The notes beneath the pieces were generated by a model, which saw only the letters and a program-made list of their open reading frames with translations, was not told the origin of the DNA and ran no database searches. A program made the position numbers and the translations under genes. A stretch of 64,000 nucleotides of DNA from Margaritifera margaritifera (taxonomy: Eukaryota > Mollusca > Bivalvia > Unionida > Margaritiferidae), in the NCBI GenBank assembly GCA_029931535.1, contig JAQPZY010001689.1, positions 3,518,501-3,582,500 on the forward strand. Reading direction: 5' to 3'. Position 1 is the first letter of the stretch, and each line of letters starts with the position of its first letter. Shown here one piece after another: positions 18,620 through 26,582 of this stretch.

Positions 18620-21600
18620 TGATGATCGGCGTGTCCGTAAGGCAAAGTGGTGTGTTCTGGAAGTCTCACTCGTTTCTGGTACACAATTTGGTAAACTTTT
18701 TATAAAGGACGACTGACGATTTGGTGATTAGGTAACCGTACAATCTTGTGAGGTTCTAACGTTTTCACCCGAAAGTCTTCCACTTGTCTAGACAGCAAAG
18801 CATTTTTCAAAACCTCAAAGTTGACCACTCGGCTGGTTCGATAGTTCAGGGTCAATCCTTTGACTTTACATTTGGTGTGCAATTGTCCTTGTTGGTCTCG
18901 GATTCGGTACCCGTAATTTTTAGGACCGCCGCTGGCAAAACTCAGAATGGTGTCTTGAGGGTGCTCGTCCGTCCAGGCTCCTAAACGATCTCCTTGGATG
19001 GTAGGATGTGGGCAACCGGGCCGATGGATGTACATACAACTGTCGGTGTCAAAGTACAGGACACGATCTCCCAAGACTTCTAAAGCTTCGTCGTACAATT
19101 TCAAGCGAGCATGGGCTGTCACGTAGGCTGCAATGACCACGTTACTAAACTTGTCGAGGTGTACAAACTTGGATTCTTCTTCGAAATTGACTAAGATTAA
19201 ATCTTCACGGACGATTTCTACGTGTCTCATCAGTCTACTTTTGGCGTCCGCCAGTTTAAAGTAGTCACTAGGATCGGTCAAGTATTCCGTCTTGGTCAAG
19301 ATCGGACGTTGTGCCATTTTTCCCCACAAACAATTCAACATGACTTTGGCAAACGATCTTCTTCCTTCGTTCTTTTCTACGTCTTCCAAAGTGATCCCTT
19401 CGATGGCACGGTACTCTTCTTTGAATCGGACTTGGTCTTTGGGGGTCTGACACCACGAGGGATAGCCGCTGGCTTCTTGTTTGAGTTTTAAAAATTGGTT
19501 GACGTACCCCGAGAAAATGCCTGGATTCGAGGCGTCGTCCTTTTGGCATTGTGCGGTGGCTGGAAAGTGCCACATTTCGTACACTTTCAACAAGCGGTAT
19601 CCCACGTTCCTGTCAAAGCGCGTTCTTCTCCGTGTGGTGACAGGGGTGATCTTGGTTGCATGTTTCGACACACGTACGGCATAAAGGAAACATCAGTTTT
19701 CCTTGGCAATGATGAGGTAAGATAGGATGGTACAAGTTTGTCGGGGGTAAGACTTTGCATTTGATCAATCCTTCGTACTGATGAATGTGTTCCACGCCGA
19801 TGTGTTCTGTCAAGATTTCAGGGTGTCCGGCAGGAAATCGAGCATATTTGCACACCCAAGGATACAACGAACACACGTCGATGTATTTGATTTCTTCTCC
19901 TCTTGATTCGTCTACGTCGTACAGCAAGCGAGTGGCATTGGTTCGTCCTCCAAACAAATTGTGGCGTGGATCAAAAGGTTCGATGTCGGTCACGTCGTAA
20001 CTTTCGGCTATGCTCCTAAATTCAGGATCGGTTTTCAAACGTCGATCGTGCGCGTGCTCCCACATTTCTACCACTTGGTATCCTTGACTTTCTAACTTTA
20101 GTCGTCGTTGGTAAGTGTGTTCGTACAACTCTTCCATGGTGGAATCTGAAAAAGGACTTTTCAGGTCTCGTTGAGGAAAACAGGTAGGGCATCCGTGAAA
20201 CAAGCAGCCCTGAAATTCGTACACCGTGTGCGGGTTTTCTAAATCCCAACCATCCACTGAAAGACTGCCTATTGTCTTATCTCCCCCTCCGTTTCTGGCA
20301 TGTTGTATCCATTTGTCTTCCTTTTGGCTCAAGTAATGGAACCAACGCAAAGCTTTGGTCGAGTATTGACGACTGGCGAAGAGAGACGTGTTGGAGTCTA
20401 TGATGGCTAGTTCCTTCTCGGGCATGAAGTTTTTGGTGTACACTACGGCACAGGCTTTAGGTAGGGTGCACGCTTCTTTCAAAGGATCGATGTCTCCGTG
20501 ATCTAGAAATAACTGTCGAAACTTTCCACAGCAACGGCGTAAAATGTCCACATCGGATCGGCAATACTTTAACATTTCTTCTTGGAAGTCAAACGGTTCT
20601 AACTGGTGAGCGTGGTACCAAGCGTGAAAGGCTTCTCGGTGTTCGGGGTGCATTCCATCGGGGTCGTAATAGTCAACGTCAGGCAAATGCGGTAGTACGG
20701 CGTCTTGATTGGCTTCCGTATTGAAGAAGTGAGGAAAATATCCTTTTGGCCATTTCTGTCATGCCAAATGTTTTAGGCATTCGACTCAAAGGCATGACCA
20801 AATAACTCATGGAATCTTTGAACTGCACTTGTCCCACTTTCATGTAGATGAGTTTGGCTCCGTTCATGGTGACTTGGGGGCATTCGGTACCTTGTTGTGA
20901 ATAATATTTTAACAAAAACTGTCCATCGTATCCCGAGAAATTGTGAGCCATGACGGTCGCATAGCGATGACAGTCTCCGTAACGTTGAATGTCCTCTTCG
21001 CTCCAAGTGTCGTCGGTAGGGTCTAAAATCCATTGAGCAAACTCGGACAGAGTGATAGGACCACGAAAGATTTTTCACGTCCTCCTGGAATCGTACTACA
21101 ATGAGGACAGTGAACGTGGATAGGTTCTTGGATGCACTTCTCACAAGCCCGATGAGCGACGCAGAAATTGGGAATGTGAATGCCTGTTTCTTGCATGCAT
21201 TCAAAATAAAAAAAGATGAAATCCACTTGGGTCTTGTTCTGATCCCTCTTTAATTCTTTCTTCGGTGTATTGTCGTACTTTTGCATGAAACATTGATGAT
21301 CAAAGTCCACCATCTGCTTGCAAATGCGACATCTTTTCTTTCCGGTACAAGTGTGTGCCTTGGGGCTGTTGGTTCGAATCAGTTGTTCACACTTGGAACA
21401 CAATTTCAATAAGTCGCTAGCACATTTTTGCTGGTGACCTTGTGTCCTGCGATGCTGTTCGTAACAAGAGGGACTGACAAAAGTTCGTCGACACGTTTCA
21501 CAATCCACGTGTTTTTCAGGAAGGCATGGCTTGGCAGCTAAACACCCCCAACATCTCTCTCCGCAATGAATGTGTTGCTCCCGACTGTTAACTCCTTTGT

Positions 21601-22672
21601 CGCATTTCTCGCAGTAGTAAGAGTATCCCAGAAATCCTGTGATACTGGTGATGTCATCGAAATGTTCTCGATGGTAATACACGTGAATGTATTTTCCTTC
21701 GGGGAAATCGGGGCCTCGAAACAGCAGAGCTCAGCTAACTTCTTGAGGGTGTACTTTCAAGGTGTAGCGAGGAGCCAAGACGTCTTGAAGTTGTTGCATT
21801 TGAGAAATGCCACACACGGTGTCTTTGGGTATGCCTGCTTGTCGTAACAGGAGTTCTGCTTCGTTTCGTTGTTTGGCTCTGTCCGACTTTCGAATGTTAT
21901 TCCAGGCTCTTTTCCATTCTGCGGTCTCGTTCTTGTCGGCATACGTTCGCCCCACCACGATGGCCCGAGCCAAGCACATCTGGTCTTGAGAATTGTCGAT
22001 TTGGACGACACTGCGTTTGGTACTACGAAGGTCGTCCACCAGTAACACTTTCCTGCTTCGTCCGTTACCTCGAGGAGGGGATACGTGAGTCATGTGAAGT
22101 GTGGCCTTTCCATCTGTGATGGCAAACTCTTCGTTGGATTGTTGAACGTGTTCAATTTTGGTCATGATTTTGCCTGGTATTAATTCTGCCGGGGTGCTGA
22201 ACTCGATCCAGACAGGACTCTTCAAACTGTCGTGATGGATGGACAGTCTCAATCGATCGTCGTCTTTGGCTCCCCATTGTCGTTTCAAGTTCTGTAACAC
22301 AGAATCCCACAAATCGGTAATGAACCCTGCAGCTTTCTCGGGAGGCACTTAGGACTTGAAGTCTTTAAAGCGAACCGTGTAAGTGTATGCCGTGGTACTA
22401 AATTTTCTAGAGGTCATTTTTTGCGTCTCTCGAATCCGATAGTAATTTTCGGGAGCCACGGTAGGACTTTCTTGTTCAGGGGTGGTGGTGGATTCTTTGG
22501 GCTGGGTAGAAGGTATGGTTTCAGGCTCACTCATCTCTTCTTCGAAATTGCTAGCATGGACTTGAGCTAGCACTTCAGCGAGCGGTGTTTCAGGCGGCAC
22601 GGAAAGTCTCCGTCGTCGTGGCCTCATCGTTTCTTCTTCTGTTTTCTCATGGATTTGGCGTGATCTTTTCAT
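18620..22672 (-). pseudogene. Protein-primed family-B DNA polymerase (Polinton PolB), broken
   Basis: Replicates the linear element genome from protein-primed ends. The start is ATG 22672 (MKRSRQIHEK, basic leader), about 50 bp after TATATATATA (22730-22721). In order: an N-terminal domain (22440-22080); a ring of CxxC/H fingers (YYCEKCDKG, RCWGC, CETCRRTF, CSKCEQL; 21620-21290); ExoI, which reads FFYFEC where DFE is expected, so a catalytic Asp is changed; ExoII HNFSGYDGQF (20945); ExoIII YCRSDVDIL (20575); motif A YIDVCSLYP (19885); motif B NCLWGK (19335); motif C YFDTDS (19055); a KVKG block (18865). Lesions are in-frame TAA at 22349, TGA at 21731, one-base losses in A-runs near 21065 and 20745, a small deletion/shift near 19640, and TAA at 18700 with family-like sequence continuing to about 18620. 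Confidence 0.92.
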
Positions 22673-22718
22673 CTTGATGTCCAACTTGGATCTGATTGAG
22701 TTTTACGTAGACTCTCTC

Positions 22719-22732
22719 CCTATATATATACC
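22719..22732 (-). promoter_or_regulatory. TATA box of the polymerase gene
   Basis: TATATATATA flanked by GGGAGAGAG, about 50 bp before ATG 22672. Confidence 0.55.
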
Positions 22733-23367
22733 CTGTCTCTACCTATGTTTGTGATAATGGCTTGCTTTACTTAAAATTTGCCAAAATGGAAATGTCTAGG
22801 AGCAATAGAAAGCTATGTGACGTTAAGTTTGAAACTAGCACAGACTCTCAACTTTACATGTGTCACGACACAAATGTCTATCCGATGTTTGCCAATTCTC
22901 TCTGTTTCACAAACACACACTAAGTTTCTTATACAATGATTTCGATTGAAATTATAATGGTATCTGTTCCCGTTTTTAAGATGCCTCTCCACAAATGTTG
23001 GCAGTAGTCACAATGAAAAAGTAAAATGTGACGTTAGTTTTGTAGTTTTTTCAAAAACTTGCACCCCTTAAAAATTGTGCAACGATTTTTCTTCCGTAGG
23101 TAAATCGTTGGATTATATAAAATCTTGAGTTTAGTTGTTCTTGTGCATGTCAGGTATCTTAGATTTGTTCCTATTTTGGCACTGCAATGTGTCACGAAAA
23201 AAAAAATTCTAGATCTACCGTTTTCCGAAGGAAACCAAAAAAACACGCACATAGCTTTACGGTGTAAGAATGACTCGAGTATGACCATCCAATTCTTCAC
23301 TCTATAACCTGTCCTATTGTACACTATCATTTTTGAGCCCAAACATGCGTTCAGAAAAACTGTAACA

Positions 23368-23757
23368 ATGTATGCCCTATTTTCAGTCAATCCATTTCAG
23401 ACTGTCGATAAAACAAGACGTGTTTTTACTGTTCTCCCGTCTTCGGTTTTGGGAAATGTTGTAACATTGTTTGTAGCCGCAAGGCGTGTGCAGCAAAACA
23501 TAACATATCTTAAATATTTGGGAGGCATACAACAAATGCTACTACAGTCATCCGACAAGAAATATAACACTACTTTTTTAAAACCGATGAATGAAAAAAA
23601 AATTGCCAATGAACATTTCTATCACAGAATTTACCCTTGTCTTCAGAAACTCATAGAAAGGGTAACCTTCTCTCTGTTTGAGGCAAACCATGGGTTTATG
23701 GGAAATTATTACTGCGTTCATTTGACAATATTTCATTGTGTACACTGTTCACAGTAG
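23368..23757 (+). CDS. 129-aa protein of unknown function, right TIR copy
   Basis: ATG 23368 to stop 23757. The frame is intact and matches the left copy with only a few substitutions near the end. Same features: hydrophobic VLGNVVTLFVA, a mixed charged middle (KPMNEKKIANEH) and a Cys/His-rich terminus. AATAAA at 23847-23852 lies 90 bp downstream, so this gene appears to use ordinary polyadenylation rather than the hairpin signal of other TIR genes. No family is recognised. Confidence 0.55.
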   Translation: MYALFSVNPFQTVDKTRRVFTVLPSSVLGNVVTLFVAARRVQQNITYLKYLGGIQQMLLQSSDKKYNTTFLKPMNEKKIANEHFYHRIYPCLQKLIERVTFSLFEANHGFMGNYYCVHLTIFHCVHCSQ

Positions 23758-23846
23758 CTAAAGACGTTGTTCGCGTGGCTAGGTCAATCAGTACGAAACG
23801 GCGTGTATGCAGGGTAGTAAACTTTAGCCACTACTAGCTTTTAGTA

Positions 23847-23852
23847 AATAAA
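23847..23852 (+). terminator. AATAAA polyadenylation hexamer
   Basis: Downstream of the 129-aa gene, in TTTAGTAAATAAATG. Confidence 0.4.
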
Positions 23853-24372
23853 TGTATTGAAATTAATGTTTATCTTCGATATTGTATAAGAATGTTCAAG
23901 TGATGCTACTTTCTGTGCACTATGCTCACAGTATCAAGTCAAAATACTCCACGAGTCAGGATAAAGGTTAATAAAAAAAGTCGTTTTGTGAACATTATGG
24001 CTATCTATTTTCGTTAGCTCAGAAAAGTAGTGACCATTGATGGTAAAATGACACTGTGCCAAAGGATTGGAGCTCTAGTCTTACCTTACAACGTTGTCAA
24101 CCTTGAATCAATGCCAATATTAATATGTTTATGTATGTCTTTGTCTATGTTGTAAACTAAAACTTAAAACCCCTTCTCTTGTGATAGTTATGTTTGTGTG
24201 AGGGTATAGTAGTGTGCCCATAAGTACACCTACCCTTGTTTACGTGTGCGTGATTGTATAGTATGGTTGTATATCAGGGTTTAGTAGTGTGTCCATAACA
24301 CTCTTACCCTTTTTTGTTGGAGTTCAGGGGTGTATGTTTTAATTGTCATACGTTTATCACAGGGTCTCTCCC

Positions 24373-24380
24373 TATATATA
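24373..24380 (+). promoter_or_regulatory. TATA box of the zinc-knuckle gene
   Basis: TATATATA preceded by CTCTCCC. The same CTCTCCCTATATATA text occurs at the polymerase promoter (22714-22728). It lies about 56 bp before ATG 24436. Confidence 0.55.
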
Positions 24381-24435
24381 GAGTCCTTCCTATCCTCAGA
24401 ATCACTATTCGTGATTCCACTTTCAAACAGTGAAG

Positions 24436-24936
24436 ATGGAAGAGAAGAAGTCAGAAAAGCTTGTCCTTCTGGTCAGAGATTTAGCACAACAGACGTCTGT
24501 GGTTATCAGAATTTTACAGAGAGTCCTTGGAAAGTATACCAGTAAGACAAAGGACTACTCCTCCTCTGTCTCTCGAGATAAAAGTCAAGATACTTGCTAT
24601 ATCTGCCAAGAGAAAGGTCATTGGGCTCCAGAATGTCCACAACGTCAAAGTAAAGGAAAAGAAAAGAGAGACAAAGGGAAAGATACCTGTTATCATTGTC
24701 AAGAAAAAGGACATTGGTCTTCAGAGTGTCCTCAGAAACAGGAGAACCTACCAGAGAGGGAGGAAGCAGAGGGATCTTCAGTCCCAGAAGAAGAAGAAGA
24801 ACCTATCCCCGTCGTCAAGAAAAGCAAGAAAGATAGACGACTGGAAGACAGTGAAGAAGAAAAAGAACCCTTGATTCCTGTGAAGAAATTCAAGAAAAAG
24901 AGAGAGAGACAGACAGTGAACGATGAACTTTTTTGA
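24436..24936 (+). CDS. CCHC zinc-knuckle protein, 166 aa
   Basis: Starts at ATG 24436 (MEEKKSEKLV). Residues 1-40 form a helical N-terminus (LLVRDLAQQTSVVIRILQRV). Two CCHC knuckles of the C-x2-C-x4-H-x4-C type, CYICQEKGHWAPEC and CYHCQEKGHWSSEC, lie at about residues 53-66 and 87-100, joined by a Lys/Arg-rich linker. The C-terminal third alternates acidic (EEEEEP) and basic (VKKSKK, KKFKKKRERQ) blocks with a duplicated PI-PVKK motif. The knuckles resemble Gag/CNBP nucleic-acid-binding modules, so an RNA or single-strand DNA chaperone role is inferred. The ORF is intact and unique to the right TIR. No histone-type hairpin follows. Confidence 0.8.
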   Translation: MEEKKSEKLVLLVRDLAQQTSVVIRILQRVLGKYTSKTKDYSSSVSRDKSQDTCYICQEKGHWAPECPQRQSKGKEKRDKGKDTCYHCQEKGHWSSECPQKQENLPEREEAEGSSVPEEEEEPIPVVKKSKKDRRLEDSEEEKEPLIPVKKFKKKRERQTVNDELF

Positions 24937-25109
24937 GTGTGGTGTTATGTTCATTGTGATTTTTTTAAAAAGAGAATAGACCAGAATGGAAAAAAAGTAA
25001 GTGTCTTTTGGTTTTTTTAGAGTATGAACGCACGCACGCACTCACTCACTCTTACACAAACCAAGGATGGGATTAAAAGTTTTACTTGATTTTTTGGCAA
25101 ATTGGATTA

Positions 25110-25149
25110 TTATCTTTTCTTGGCAAATGGGGTGGCCCTGAAAAGGACC
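25110..25149 (-). terminator. Histone-type 3' end signal of the coiled-coil gene (right TIR)
   Basis: Minus strand: CCCCAAC, GGTCCTTTTCAGGGCC (25149-25134; UUUC loop, one G-U pair), ACCCC, and 13 nt after the stem AGAAAAGATA (25120-25111) preceded by CCA. It lies 27 bp past the stop at 25177. A close match to metazoan histone hairpin plus downstream element. Confidence 0.87.
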
Positions 25150-25176
25150 GTTGGGGTGTTTGTTTGTTAAACAAAC

Positions 25177-25765
25177 TTATGGACTGGACATGATCAGCTT
25201 CAACTGTCTCAATCCCTTTCCACGACCAACTCCTATTCCTCCTCCTCCTCCTGCTGCTGCTTTGGTGGTAGTAGTAGTAGTAGTAGTGAATGGTGGTGGT
25301 AGTGGTGGTAGCATCTCACTAGTAGTGATGGGTTTCAAATGTTTCGCCCGTGATGGTCTCTTTCTCTTAGGTTGTGTTAAAGAAATCTGATACATGTTTC
25401 TCAGATTTGTTAACTCCGCTAAAATGTCTTGTAACATACTCACCGTTTTATTTTCCTTCTGTCCTTCACACTTCTCCTCTTCTAACTTTCTTATTTCTTC
25501 TTCTTGCTTCCTCTTCTTGCTGAAGAAAAACTTCTTCGGCTTCTCTCTGACGCTGTAAAAATATTTCCAATTCTTCTTTTTGCCTCTTTTTAAAATCGTC
25601 GATGACAGGCAAAGAGGGTAGTGGTACAGCAGCAGTCGTTGTTTCATAGGAGGACAGAAAATCCACAAAATCTAAATGAAAATCTTCCGGTTGAAAGTTC
25701 ACCACGGCATTTGCTGCTGTCGTCGTCCTCTCACCCCAATACATTGTCTTCGTAGTCTCCGTCAT
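25177..25765 (-). pseudogene. Coiled-coil protein, right TIR copy (frameshifted)
   Basis: ATG 25765 (MTETTKTMYWGER). Same domains as the left copy: acidic N-terminus, long Q/E/K coiled coil, basic KRKRPSRAKH, proline/threonine tract, then a glycine-rich GGGGGIGVGRGKG tail ending at 25177, which is the likely original end. A small deletion in the GAAGAA tract near 25510 breaks the frame in the middle of the coiled coil. So each TIR copy has one lesion in a different place. The family is not recognised. Confidence 0.65.
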
Positions 25766-25806
25766 ACTGAGGCCGCCCAAGGTGAAACCCTACGAACGCT
25801 GTGATG

Positions 25807-25930
25807 CCTTTATACTCAAGATGACGTCACTCCCCTCCCCGCTCTCTTCCCATTGGAAGAAAAACCTACCCGCTTGTAATGCGCCATTGGATTGGTAGTT
25901 CATTTCAATCCACTCTTAGGCTATATATAC
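25807..25930. promoter_or_regulatory. Divergent promoter with CRE-like and CCAAT sites
   Basis: Between the coiled-coil gene (-) and the 77-aa gene (+): TATAAAGG on the minus strand (25814-25807), a palindromic TGACGTCA (25822-25829), three ATTGG/CCAAT boxes (25852, 25886, 25891) and TATATATA on the plus strand (25922-25929), 40 bp from the ATG. Such CRE plus CCAAT plus TATA arrangements are typical RNA polymerase II promoters. The left TIR has lost all but a fused TATA. Confidence 0.75.
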
Positions 25931-25968
25931 CACCGCTTGTCTCATAAAAAGCTTCACCGGTTCTCAAG

Positions 25969-26202
25969 ATGTATACCTCAGTAGAGTCTTCCAACATCGT
26001 CTCGGGGATGTTCTTCAACCCGGACTACCCGATGTACGTCAAAGCCTCATTAGCGATTACCAAGATCACCACTACAACAATCTGGAAAAGAAGGATCTAT
26101 ATTGAAAGACAAGGGTGCCTGAAGCGTGTCTTGATCTACGGTCCTGAAGTTCGTCGAAGTCTAAGGAGAAGAAGACCCTCCATGAGATGTTCACTATGTT
26201 AA
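25969..26202 (+). CDS. 77-aa basic protein, right TIR copy
   Basis: The ATG at 25969 gives 77 residues and the frame is intact. The N-terminal half is uncharged with FFNPDYPMYVKAS. The second half is basic (IWKRRIYIERQ, VRRSLRRRRPSMRCSLC). Its own TATA is 40 bp upstream and a histone-type hairpin is 25 bp after the stop. This is the better-equipped copy of the pair. Unrecognised; a small nucleic-acid- or capsid-binding protein would fit the composition, but that is conjecture. Confidence 0.65.
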   Translation: MYTSVESSNIVSGMFFNPDYPMYVKASLAITKITTTTIWKRRIYIERQGCLKRVLIYGPEVRRSLRRRRPSMRCSLC

Positions 26203-26227
26203 CTGGATTGATTGACACCACTCCAAC

Positions 26228-26266
26228 GGCCCTTTTCAGGGCCAACCACTTTTCTAGAAAAGATTA
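26228..26266 (+). terminator. Histone-type 3' end signal of the 77-aa gene (right TIR)
   Basis: CTCCAAC, perfect hairpin GGCCCTTTTCAGGGCC (26228-26243), AACCAC, then AGAAAAGATTA at 26256-26266, 12 nt after the stem. The left TIR keeps the downstream element and the 3' arm but an 11-bp deletion removed the 5' arm (near 10868). Confidence 0.9.
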
Positions 26267-26297
26267 TTTTCATTATTGACTTTAAAACAAAAAAATA

Positions 26298-26299
<2 letters not shown>

Positions 26300-26358
<59 letters not shown>
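26300..26358. repeat. (GT)n microsatellite
   Basis: An uninterrupted GT run in the right TIR. Confidence 0.97.
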
Positions 26359-26362
<4 letters not shown>

Positions 26363-26576
26363 GTCCCATGTTCCATGGGCATTGTCCCCCAAGTGCCCCA
26401 CTCCATGATAAATTCCCCTTGTCCCTGTAGAGGCCCACCATTTTCAAGGACCATTGTCCCCCAAGTACCTCTCCATGTTCAATTCCTCTTGTCCCTATAA
26501 ATTTTGTCCCTATATTCCTTTGACCCTTTTTAACATAGGATGCCCCCTAGTCCCCCAACACCCCCATTATACTACT

Positions 26577-26582
26577 AAGGCT
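26577..26582 (+). repeat. Target-site duplication, right (AAGGCT)
   Basis: Identical to 10569-10574. Confidence 0.9.

Larger units (their letters stand above)
23768..25087 (+). other. Right-TIR-only segment carrying the zinc-knuckle gene
   Basis: The left TIR passes directly from the hairpin region of the coiled-coil gene to the 129-aa gene (junction at about 11885). Here 1,320 bp intervene. Outside the zinc-knuckle ORF it is AT-rich with GTGT runs at 24180-24260 and no other gene. Confidence 0.8.
10575..26576. mobile_element. Maverick/Polinton-type virus-like element, about 16.0 kb
   Basis: Bounded by inverted termini beginning AGTAGTATAATGGGGGTG and by an AAGGCT duplication. It contains protein-primed PolB, an A32/FtsK-like ATPase, a polyQ protein, a relative of the PolB N-domain, a zinc-knuckle protein and TIR-borne genes. 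The size, 6-bp TSD, AG...CT ends and PolB/ATPase pair are established hallmarks of Polintons/adintovirus relatives. Retroviral-type integrase, adenovirus-like protease and capsid genes were not recognised in any frame, so this copy is either deleted for them or belongs to a reduced lineage. Several genes are broken, so it is inactive. It inserted into a non-LTR retrotransposon. Confidence 0.93.
22831..26576 (-). repeat. Right terminal inverted repeat
   Basis: Inverted partner of 10575-13701 and the more complete copy, keeping the divergent promoter, both histone-type hairpins and the zinc-knuckle gene. A (GT)n expansion at 26300-26358 replaces a short CA run of the left copy. Confidence 0.92.

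Noticed and set aside
26199..26500. Open frames rich in CV or TH repeats across the right TIR
   Set aside because: Artefacts of the (GT)n run; the real gene there ends at 26202.
10575..26576. Giant-virus or herpesvirus-like (Teratorn-type) origin
   Set aside because: The PolB carries the Polinton-type motifs and insert order, the TSD is 6 bp, and no herpesvirus gene or piggyBac transposase is seen.
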